Source: JBKBIP01 sp046297495 (lineage in GTDB: Bacteria > Planctomycetota > Planctomycetia > Gemmatales > Gemmataceae). From it: a stretch of 64,000 bases of DNA. The notes below the pieces were generated by a model. The model did not search any database, was not told where the DNA came from, and was given only the letters and a program-made list of their open reading frames with translations. Each line of letters opens with the position of its first letter. Position 1 is the first letter of the stretch. Shown here in pieces: positions 18,202-25,920 of the stretch. A program made the position numbers and the translations under genes. Location of the stretch: the NCBI GenBank assembly GCA_046297495.1, contig JBKBIP010000017.1, positions 1 to 64,000 on the forward strand, written 5' to 3'.

Positions 18202-20847
18202 TTACTGGAACAAGCTGGACGGATTCACCTGGATGGTGAAGGATTCCGTGGTGCCGCCGCCAGGCCCCAGTAACACCGCGCTAATCGAATACTCGCCCGC
18301 GCTGGCCGCCTTCACTTTCCAAGAGACTTGGGTATAGTCTCCCCCCTGGGCGACTTTCTTTTTGGCAGTTTGGCCGTTGTCGAACGACATCCCGGCGGGA
18401 AGTTTCAACTCCACCTCTTGGCCGTCTTGCGGGTTCTTGACGTAAGCAACCACGTTAAACGTGCGACCCGGCGACAACGACCCGAGCGCGGTCAATCCCA
18501 ATTGCCCCGCCCCGCCCGTGCTGGATACCTTGCCCAGACCATAGGTGAACGCCAAGCGGCGTTCCGAGCGCGGCTCCATGCGCACTTCCGGCCAAAACAA
18601 GACCACGCACGAATCTGGTTTCGGTCCCTTGCGCATGGAAACAGGATCAAAGGTTTTCAGTTCGCTATTTCCTGGCCAGCGGCACAGCCACAGCTTACTG
18701 GGGGATTCATAGCCCGCGATCTTCAGGCCCATTTGTGCGATGGTCCCCGGGTTTTTCAGGTCGGAACTTTCCAAGGCTTGAATGAAATCGGGAATGTCCT
18801 CCGTTTTCTCGAATAGGGCCATATCATCGACTAGCCCCTCTTGCCCGGCCACCAAGAACGGCGTGCCGTCGTTATCGCCGATCAACGTGTCGATCAGGAC
18901 GCGCAGCGCGACGTTGTGCGGCGCGTTACTTTCATTGCGGATGATGTATTCGACCAAGCAGGTATCGTACTCGCGTGTCTGTTCCCCCACGACGATGCGC
19001 ACGATTTGTTCCACTTCCACCTTGAATTCCGGATGGACCATGACGGATCGCCACGCACGCACTTTGGTATCCTTGGAAGAACGAATTTCGATCCGTTTCA
19101 TGTCTCGGCCCCGTTCGTTTTTCTTCCAAACCAACGGCTGCTGGCCGAATAAACACTCATGCCCGTCAACAGTAATCAGGGTATTGTTGGTACCACCATC
19201 CCGTTCACGCGTCAGCTTTTTGTTTGCTTGGGGGTTTTCTGGGTCGTATTGATCCAGAAGTACGATGCCAAAGCGCATGCGATCACTGAAATCAACGGCG
19301 ATGAGGTCGCGGTCGTGTTTGGCTTGAATGCCCGTTACCTGAGTGGGATCGCGCGGATCGCCGCGCCCCTGCACGTAAGAATCGGACGGTTTCACCAAAT
19401 CCCAAATCAAGACGCCTAGTAAAGCCAAGAGCAGCAAGGCGGCCGGGACGGCGTGCTTCCAGGGGAAGGTACCGGTCGCGGACGGCCGGCGACGCACCGA
19501 CGGGACGCTGATGACCGGTTCCGAGGCGGGGGTCGGAGCGCTGGGGGGCGCCGGGTCCACCGTGAAGGTCAGTGCATCCGCGACGGCGGGGGCGGTGTCC
19601 ACGGCGGGGGCGGCGGGTTCCTCGAAGAAATTCAAGTTATGGCCGACTTGCAATGTCACCGGGATGACAAAACGCTGATTGCCGTTCGCCATGATCTTGA
19701 GCTTGGCGGTCAGCGTTTGGCTGGGCTTGTTCGGGACCGTCGGAATGACGAGCGGAATGGTGGCGATCCGGCCATTGAGACGGGCCTTGCCGACTTCGAG
19801 CCAGGGTTGATCGCAGACGCCATGCGCGTACACCGGCCGTTTTTCTTGGGATTTCACTTCGATGGCATGGCGCAGATGGTCGCCGACGTTGCCAGATAAG
19901 CTGATGGCTTTTTCACTGACTTCGACCTTGGGGGGCGGGGTCAAACCCAGGGCTTCGAAGAATTGCTGCACCGCCCCCAAGCCGGACGCCGCCGGGCCGC
20001 GCACCGGATAGGTCCAGCCATTGTCTTTGTACCATTGGGCCACGGCGCCGTTCTCGAAGTACGCCGCCGCCTCCTTGGGGGAAGCCTTGGCCTTCTCGGC
20101 GGCCTGACGGGGACTCTTGGCGCCGGCCAACACCCCTTCGGGGAAAGCCTTGGCGGGCACCTCGGCTCGAATGACGATGGGGATGGTGCCGCCGTTGGAT
20201 TCGACGACGATCCGCCCTTCCAGTGGTTTGCTGCTGGCCCGCAGCTGTTTGCCGCAGACATACACGGTGATGGTCTGTTCCTTGCCGAATTGGAAGAGCT
20301 TTTGCCCGGCGCCGGGGGTGTCGTTGAAGGACAGCCAGGGGGTATTCTCACAGGTGAGCGAGCCGTACAACAGGCGCATCCCCTTGTTTTCCAGATGAAT
20401 TTCCAACTTGCGATCTTCCCCGACCTTGATTTGGCCCAAGTTGACTTCAGTGGGTTCTACGGCCAGCTGGGGGGGTTTGAGTACGTCGGTCGGCAATTTA
20501 TCCATGAATTGATCGAGGCCGCGGTCGCGGTCGGGATAGCGGGCCGCCTCGCGCGCCGCCATGCCCAAGTCCGCCCGCCCCAAGCCGACCAAAAACGTCT
20601 CCAGATAGCCTTGCTGGAGCAGGTTCAAGGCGTCCGACCAGTTTTGCTGACAAGCCAACGCCAATTGATCGAAGCTGCGGCACGCTTGACCATTGGGGAA
20701 GATAAATTGATTATTGAATGTCTGTGAACCGCTGGTGATGACGCCGCCGTTGGCGCTGGCATGACCATTCAAGGCGCTGCCATCATAATAGCAAAAAACG
20801 GCATCCTCGGGGTTGATCCGCGAGCATTTGGTGCAAGTCTGTGCCAT
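18202..20847 (-). CDS. Receptor-like single-pass membrane protein with zinc ribbon (copy 1)
   Basis: An 881-residue protein. The N-terminus resembles a zinc ribbon (CTKCSRINPEDAVFCYYDG), but the fourth Cys is replaced (YYDG). A helical segment follows (FDQLALACQQNWSDAL...LLQQGYLETFL, about 60-95), then Ig-like beta repeats (about 130-410; VEPTEVNLGQIKVGEDRKL), an Ala/Pro linker, one membrane helix (about 465-485; VPAALLLLALLGVLIWDL) and a ~390-residue outer domain. The layout suggests an inside-outside signal transducer. No named family was recognised. It is paralogous to the protein at 22099-24846 along its whole length. Confidence 0.75.
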   Translation of the reverse strand: MAQTCTKCSRINPEDAVFCYYDGSALNGHASANGGVITSGSQTFNNQFIFPNGQACRSFDQLALACQQNWSDALNLLQQGYLETFLVGLGRADLGMAAREAARYPDRDRGLDQFMDKLPTDVLKPPQLAVEPTEVNLGQIKVGEDRKLEIHLENKGMRLLYGSLTCENTPWLSFNDTPGAGQKLFQFGKEQTITVYVCGKQLRASSKPLEGRIVVESNGGTIPIVIRAEVPAKAFPEGVLAGAKSPRQAAEKAKASPKEAAAYFENGAVAQWYKDNGWTYPVRGPAASGLGAVQQFFEALGLTPPPKVEVSEKAISLSGNVGDHLRHAIEVKSQEKRPVYAHGVCDQPWLEVGKARLNGRIATIPLVIPTVPNKPSQTLTAKLKIMANGNQRFVIPVTLQVGHNLNFFEEPAAPAVDTAPAVADALTFTVDPAPPSAPTPASEPVISVPSVRRRPSATGTFPWKHAVPAALLLLALLGVLIWDLVKPSDSYVQGRGDPRDPTQVTGIQAKHDRDLIAVDFSDRMRFGIVLLDQYDPENPQANKKLTRERDGGTNNTLITVDGHECLFGQQPLVWKKNERGRDMKRIEIRSSKDTKVRAWRSVMVHPEFKVEVEQIVRIVVGEQTREYDTCLVEYIIRNESNAPHNVALRVLIDTLIGDNDGTPFLVAGQEGLVDDMALFEKTEDIPDFIQALESSDLKNPGTIAQMGLKIAGYESPSKLWLCRWPGNSELKTFDPVSMRKGPKPDSCVVLFWPEVRMEPRSERRLAFTYGLGKVSSTGGAGQLGLTALGSLSPGRTFNVVAYVKNPQDGQEVELKLPAGMSFDNGQTAKKKVAQGGDYTQVSWKVKAASAGEYSISAVLLGPGGGTTESFTIQVNPSSLFQ

Positions 20848-21153
20848 GTCTGGGTCCCCGCAACTTCAACCGGCAAGCCACGGAAGCGGGCGCGGTTGCT
20901 TCCCGTGAACCGGGAGATTAGAAAGTCATTAAAGTCAGGATAACACGTTTGCTGAAGCGGTGCCAACAAAATCAACCTTTTCATTCCGCCGAATGGCGGT
21001 GGCGCGATCGGGTTGTTGCGAGTCGATTTCGTCAGTTATTTTTATATAAATCTCCTTCCTCGTCAAGAAAATCGTGATTCCGAATATCGAAGATTGCGGC
21101 GAGAAACGCGCCGCTGGATCGCCGCTCGATACTGGCTCATGTTGGCCTGACGC
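20848..21153. other. 306-bp gap inside the signalling cluster
   Basis: The longest gap within the cluster, between the two receptor/FHA pairs. An AT-rich patch (21036-21052) stands out from the GC-rich surroundings. It probably carries a promoter for the second half of the cluster. Small hairpins are present (CCGCC-GAAT-GGCGG at 20986-20999). Confidence 0.45.
21041..21066 (-). promoter_or_regulatory. Possible promoter inside the signalling cluster
   Basis: On the minus strand TTGACG (21066-21061) is followed by TATAAA (21046-21041). The 14-nt spacing is short for a sigma-70 promoter and the start codon is about 190 nt away, so this is tentative. Confidence 0.25.
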
Positions 21154-22080
21154 CTAGCTGGATTTTTTTCGCTCGCCGAAGCGCAATACACTCCGGCCTA
21201 CTTGGATGGCGTCTCCCAGCCGCAAGGGGACTGGCTCGTGGATGCGCTGGCCGTTCAGCAAAGTGCCGGTGGTGAAGCCGGCATCTTCGAGGACATAGCC
21301 ATTATTCCGGCGCACGATGCGGGCATGGAGGCGTTCGATGTCGGGATCGCCGAACAGCCCCAAGTCGCACGACTCCGCTCGGCCAATGGTCGTTTCCGGC
21401 TTGGACAGGATCATTTCCCGACCCGGCCGAAAGCCGCTTTCGACGCGCAACCAGGCTTCCTTGAGGATGACTTGCGCCAGGCCGATGAACAGGCCAATGC
21501 ACATGCCCAAGGCCACGAAACCCATGGCGCTCGGACTCCACAGCATGTCACTGGATTTGTCATGAAAAATGTTCATCCAAAAGCCACGCAGCAACACCGA
21601 GAGCACGCCCCCCAGCAGCCCACCCATGGTCCCACCGATGACACCATTCACGACCTTGCGCAGCGAGCCGCCCATGTTTTCGTCGCGGAGGACATTGCTC
21701 AGGATGTCGAACATCCCCACCGAGGCCCCGATGAGTAATCCGGTCAGCGTCCAACCCAGGATGATGAAGATGTCCCAGGGAATCAGGCTATACAAGAGGG
21801 AGCCGACCAAGGCACCGGTCAAACCGCCGATGGAGCCAACCAAAACCGCGACGGCCACGCGCGACACTATTTGGACGGGTTGCCGCCATCCCAGGTTCCA
21901 TAACGCATCCACCAGCCCCAAACCGAAGGCCACCATCATGCCCAGAAAGATCCCTTTGATGGTGGAGTTGAATACTGGGTGAAAACCTGGAACGGACGCC
22001 AATCGGCCCAGCACCCAGCCGAAAAATGCCGCCCAGCCGCCACAGAAGGCACAATAATGGATGAACAACCGAAATGACAT
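21154..22080 (-). CDS. Membrane protein with C-terminal FHA domain (copy 2)
   Basis: A 308-residue paralogue of the protein at 17249-18145, starting with the same MSFRLFIHYCAFCGGWAAFF-like N-terminus. About six membrane helices precede an FHA domain (about 215-305). TTIGRAESCDLGLFG keeps the Gly-Arg, but the Ser before HA is Glu (DIERLHARI) and the NGT Asn is Thr (FTTGTLLNG). Both copies thus lost the same two phosphate-contact positions. Only 18 bp separate it from the upstream receptor-like gene, so the two are almost surely co-transcribed and may form a membrane complex. Confidence 0.85.
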   Translation of the reverse strand: MSFRLFIHYCAFCGGWAAFFGWVLGRLASVPGFHPVFNSTIKGIFLGMMVAFGLGLVDALWNLGWRQPVQIVSRVAVAVLVGSIGGLTGALVGSLLYSLIPWDIFIILGWTLTGLLIGASVGMFDILSNVLRDENMGGSLRKVVNGVIGGTMGGLLGGVLSVLLRGFWMNIFHDKSSDMLWSPSAMGFVALGMCIGLFIGLAQVILKEAWLRVESGFRPGREMILSKPETTIGRAESCDLGLFGDPDIERLHARIVRRNNGYVLEDAGFTTGTLLNGQRIHEPVPLRLGDAIQVGRSVLRFGERKKSS

Positions 22081-22098
22081 TATATTGTCCTGACACGC

Positions 22099-24846
22099 TT
22101 AATCAAATATCCCCCGGTCCCGGATGCGCACGGTTTGCACGCGCGACACGTTGGTGCTCGAATCGACGCGCAGCTCGAACGTCCCGCTTTGCTTAGGGGC
22201 CTGGATGCGCCAAGTAACCGGGCTGTTTCGGCTGGCGGCATTCTGGGCGAGAGCTGGAACCGCTTGCGTGGCCGAGCCGGAGATCAGGCGGAAGCCCTCC
22301 GGCACGTTCAGGGTCACGGTTTGCTTGGCCACGGGTTCATGAACATAAGCAGTCAACGTGAACTCGCCGCCGGGCACGAATGAGCCGCCCACCGTCAGCG
22401 CCAGCTTCCCGCCGTCGTCGGCGGAAACGCTTCCCAAGCCATACGTGAAGCCCATGAGCCGTGTCTCGCCGGGCGGCAACGGCCGTTCGTTCCAATAAAT
22501 CACCACGGCGGAATCGATCTCGGCCACCTGCTGTTTATTCGCTTTCCGGTCGATTTGGTGCAAAATGTCCATGTTATGCACGGGAACTTCCCAAAGGGTG
22601 TTGGCCGCCAAGCAGCGTTTCCTACCGTCGATTCGTTCATTCGGCCAGGCGCCCAGCGTGACGCGGCTGGGAGCTTCAAAGCGGCCGCCGAGTTTCAGCT
22701 GCAAATGGGCGATGGTGCCGGGGTCTTTCAAATCTTCTCGTTCCAACGCTTGAATGAAATCAGGAATAGCGGCGGGTTGGTTGAAATCGGCGGACGTATT
22801 ATTCAATCCTTTGGCGCCGGGCAGCATGAACGGCACGCCGTCGTTGGCACCGATGTAGGTATCCAGCATGAAGCGCAGCCCCACGCGGCGTGGTTTCTCG
22901 TCGCGGTTCTCGATTTGATAGCGGACTAGAGCGGTGTCCAATAAACCGCTTTGCTCGCCGGGCACCAGCTGCACGGTCTGCGTCACCACGATGGTGTTGC
23001 TGGCATCGGCGCTCCACACGGCGTGCGCGCCCACCAGATCGGCAAAAGGCCCCGTGGCCACGGCTTCTTTCTGGACCAGCCAACGGCCCGGCGGGTTGGT
23101 GCCAAACAGAATATCCTGGCCGTCAATCCGCAGACAGGTATTATTGCTTCTCCCTTTGTCATCGAAAGTCAATTGCTTGTAGTTGCTCGATTGGCGCGGG
23201 TCCCGTTCGCGCAGCATCACCAGTCCAAAGCGCATGGTGGGTTGGTGGAAGAACTGATCGCGGAAATCGTTGCGTTCGATTCGTTCATGGAAGCGAATGG
23301 CGATGGGCGGTTCGGTATCCGCACGCAGCGTGCTTTGACTGGGATCAAACGGCGGGGCAGCGGTAGGATCGACCAACCAATCGCGCAGGAACACCACGAA
23401 CAGGGTGAACGCGAGCAGAACCGGCGCCAATAAGTGGACCCAGAAAGGTGTGTGGACCAGGCGGGGCGTCACCGCTTCCGGAGCCGGGGCTGGTGCCAAT
23501 GGCGCCGGCGCCACCAATGGCGCCACGGGGGGAGCCGCTCGATAGTCGCGCGGCGCGATGTCTGCCGCGGCTGTCACGGGAGAGACGGCAGGAACCTCCT
23601 CGATCTCCAAGGCCGCGAAAGGGTTGATAGCAGCCTGACCACTAATCTGCAAGGAGACCGGAAGGTGAAATTGCTGATTACCGTTCGCGGTAATGACGAC
23701 CTTGGCGTTTAGGATTTCACCGGGTCGATCCGGCACGGCGGCAATGGCGAGCGGAATGCTGGCTTTGCGCCCGCTGATCTGCGTTTGCCCCACCTGGATC
23801 CAATCTTTGTTGCACCGCGCGGAAGCATAAACCGGCCGCTTTTCGGGGGTCCTCACTTGCACGATTTGTTCCAAGCGTTGCCCCGGATTCCCCACGAATT
23901 GCAGCGCTTGATGGCTCACTTCGACCTTGGGGGGCCTGGTCAAGCCCAAGGCTTCAAAGAATTGTTGGATCGCCGCCAAGCCGGACGCGGAAGGACCGGG
24001 CACCGGGTAGGTCCAGCCGTTGTCTTGGTACCATTTCTCCACCGCTCCACTTTCAAACAGCCGCACCGCTTCCTTGGGATTCGACTTGGCTTTCTCGGCG
24101 ATTTGACGCGGCGTCGTGGCCCCAGCCAGTACGCCGTTCGGAAAGGTTTTCACGGGGACGACGACGCGGACCAAAACGGATTCCATCCCCCCGTTCGACT
24201 CCACCACCAACATCCCTTCCAACGGTTTCGTGGAAGCGCGCAATCCTTGGCCGCGAATGTGCAGCGTGATGGTTTGCTCGGTGGCGAATTGAAATAATTT
24301 GCGCGGACTCCCGGACGATTCGCCCAGCGACAACCAAGGGGAATTGTCACAGAGCACGGCGCCGTACAGCAACCGCGCGCCGGTGTTGCGCAGCACGACT
24401 TCGACTTTGCGTTCCTCGCCAATCCGCATCTGGCCCAGGTTGATTTCCGTTGGTTCGACGCGCAAGGTCGGTTGCGGCAAGGCGTCGCTCGGCAGCTGGG
24501 CCAGCAGTTGATCCAAACCGCGATCCCGATCGGGATAACTTTTGGCTTGCCGAGCTGCTTGCGCCAGATCGGCGCGGCCCAGATTGGCGAGAAACATCTC
24601 CAAATAACCCTGTTGGAGAATGTCCAACGCTTCGGCCCAGTTTTCCTGACAGGCAATGGCCAGTTGATCGAAGTTGCCGCACGCGCGGCCAGAGGGAAAC
24701 ACGAATTGTTGTGGAAAAGGTTGCGTTCCGGTGATGATCAGGCTACCGCCACTTCCGGCATGACCATTCAACGCCGCGCCATCGAAATAGCAATAGACTG
24801 CCTCTACTGGATTGACGCGCGAGCACTTGGAGCAGGTTTGGGCCAT
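22099..24846 (-). CDS. Receptor-like single-pass membrane protein with zinc ribbon (copy 2)
   Basis: A 915-residue paralogue of the protein at 18202-20847 with the same order: degenerate ribbon CSKCSRVNPVEAVYCYFDG; helical segment FDQLAIACQENWAEALDILQ; Ig-like repeats beginning VEPTEINLGQMRIGEERKV; Pro/Ala linker; one membrane helix (about 466-490; LLAPVLLAFTLFVVFL); and an outer domain with FMLDTYIGANDGVPF, matching VLIDTLIGDNDGTPF in copy 1. ATG 24846 is chosen over 24882 because the paralogue starts with the same MAQTC. Function unknown; a sensor or scaffold role is inferred from topology and neighbours. Confidence 0.75.
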   Translation of the reverse strand: MAQTCSKCSRVNPVEAVYCYFDGAALNGHAGSGGSLIITGTQPFPQQFVFPSGRACGNFDQLAIACQENWAEALDILQQGYLEMFLANLGRADLAQAARQAKSYPDRDRGLDQLLAQLPSDALPQPTLRVEPTEINLGQMRIGEERKVEVVLRNTGARLLYGAVLCDNSPWLSLGESSGSPRKLFQFATEQTITLHIRGQGLRASTKPLEGMLVVESNGGMESVLVRVVVPVKTFPNGVLAGATTPRQIAEKAKSNPKEAVRLFESGAVEKWYQDNGWTYPVPGPSASGLAAIQQFFEALGLTRPPKVEVSHQALQFVGNPGQRLEQIVQVRTPEKRPVYASARCNKDWIQVGQTQISGRKASIPLAIAAVPDRPGEILNAKVVITANGNQQFHLPVSLQISGQAAINPFAALEIEEVPAVSPVTAAADIAPRDYRAAPPVAPLVAPAPLAPAPAPEAVTPRLVHTPFWVHLLAPVLLAFTLFVVFLRDWLVDPTAAPPFDPSQSTLRADTEPPIAIRFHERIERNDFRDQFFHQPTMRFGLVMLRERDPRQSSNYKQLTFDDKGRSNNTCLRIDGQDILFGTNPPGRWLVQKEAVATGPFADLVGAHAVWSADASNTIVVTQTVQLVPGEQSGLLDTALVRYQIENRDEKPRRVGLRFMLDTYIGANDGVPFMLPGAKGLNNTSADFNQPAAIPDFIQALEREDLKDPGTIAHLQLKLGGRFEAPSRVTLGAWPNERIDGRKRCLAANTLWEVPVHNMDILHQIDRKANKQQVAEIDSAVVIYWNERPLPPGETRLMGFTYGLGSVSADDGGKLALTVGGSFVPGGEFTLTAYVHEPVAKQTVTLNVPEGFRLISGSATQAVPALAQNAASRNSPVTWRIQAPKQSGTFELRVDSSTNVSRVQTVRIRDRGIFD

Positions 24847-24937
24847 GGTTGAATCCTTGCCCGAAGTCACCTGGAAAGGCACTGGTAGGCGTTCCCGGGT
24901 TGGTTTGTCTAGTGCCTGACACTATTTAGGCGGGAAG

Positions 24938-24985
24938 GGTCGATGGCTCGGCACCTGCTGTTGGCGCGTGCCAAGCCATCGACCC
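24938..24985. repeat. Strong hairpin between FHA and receptor genes
   Basis: Arms 24938-24954/55 and 24968-24985 (GGGTCGATGGCTCGGCAC-like) pair over about 18 bp with one G/U-type mismatch and a 13-nt loop. It starts 8 nt past the stop of the zinc-ribbon/FHA gene. No U-run follows. Confidence 0.65.
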
Positions 24986-24993
24986 GTTGGGAT

Positions 24994-25785
24994 TTAGATG
25001 ACGACTTTCAACTGCACCGTGCCGATTTGGATGACATCGTTCACGTTCAGAGTTCGTTTTTGCCCTGGATACACTCTCGTCCGATTGACGAACGTGCCAT
25101 TAGAGCTATTCAAGTCTTCAATGGCCAGGACGTTGTTCTCAAACGTGATTAATGCGTGTTGGCGCGAGGACCACACGCGATCTGGGGGTTCTTGGTCCTC
25201 CAGATCGATGTCCACGGGTTTTTCATCGGCGCGGCCCACGAAATTATGCCCCTCGTAAACGGGGTACTCGGCGTTGATCTTTTGTCCGCGCATCACAACC
25301 AAGCGCGGCGCGGCGCCTGGCGGCAGCTGCCCTTCCACCGCTTCGGCGGCCGGCGCAGGGGCCGGCGCCGCTGGGGGTGGTGCAGGAGCCGCTGGCGGGG
25401 CCTCCGCAACGGGCGCCGCTTCGGCGACCGGTTCGGCCTCCGCGACCGGCGCCGCTTCGGCGACCGGTTCGGCCTCCGCGACCGGCGCCACTTCGGCGAC
25501 CGGTTCGGCCTCGGCGACCGGCGCCGCTTCCCACGGTGCGGGTTCGGCGACCGGTTCCGCTTCCGCGATGGGAGTTAAATTGACATCCGCCACTGGCACT
25601 TCCGCCATCGGTTCGAGTGGAACCGCTTCCGCGATCATTGGATTCTCTTCGGCGGGAGCGGCCAAGGGAACATCCGCCACGGGAGCCGCTGGAGCCGATT
25701 CCACTCCCGCCAGATCAGACTTGCACTGTTCGCAGAACAAGGCGCCGTCTTCGTTATCATAGCCACAAAAAGGACACTTCAGCAT
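24994..25785 (-). CDS. Soluble zinc-ribbon / FHA-domain protein
   Basis: A 263-residue protein. An intact ribbon CPFC...CEQC (Cys 4, 7, 18, 21) is followed by a long Ala/Pro/Val/Glu-rich linker with a 12-residue repeat (EPVAEAAPVAEA) and a C-terminal FHA domain (about 170-263). This FHA has the full phosphothreonine-binding set: VGRADEK, SSRQHALI and DLNSSNGTFVN. It is therefore the best candidate reader of the kinase in this cluster. ATG 25785 starts exactly at the ribbon; 33 codons upstream are open but look non-coding. No membrane segment. Confidence 0.85.
   Translation of the reverse strand: MLKCPFCGYDNEDGALFCEQCKSDLAGVESAPAAPVADVPLAAPAEENPMIAEAVPLEPMAEVPVADVNLTPIAEAEPVAEPAPWEAAPVAEAEPVAEVAPVAEAEPVAEAAPVAEAEPVAEAAPVAEAPPAAPAPPPAAPAPAPAAEAVEGQLPPGAAPRLVVMRGQKINAEYPVYEGHNFVGRADEKPVDIDLEDQEPPDRVWSSRQHALITFENNVLAIEDLNSSNGTFVNRTRVYPGQKRTLNVNDVIQIGTVQLKVVI
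25400..25540. repeat. 36-bp tandem repeat in the FHA-protein linker
   Basis: Three complete 36-bp units (25400-25435, 25436-25471, 25472-25507) and a partial fourth, differing at only a few positions. Each encodes 12 residues of the Pro/Ala/Glu linker. Confidence 0.85.
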
Positions 25786-25920
25786 GGTTATTTCTTCCCT
25801 CTCGACCTTGGGCTTCCGGGAATGCTGAGAAATCCCCTGGAAGCAACACCTTGCGGCTATCCGCCAACGTGCCGGTCGCCGCAAGCAATATCCACACCAT
25901 ACCCCATGAAAGCGCCATCC

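Noticed and set aside
25400..25540. Regular repeats suggesting a CRISPR array
   Set aside because: The units are contiguous, without spacers, and encode a protein linker.
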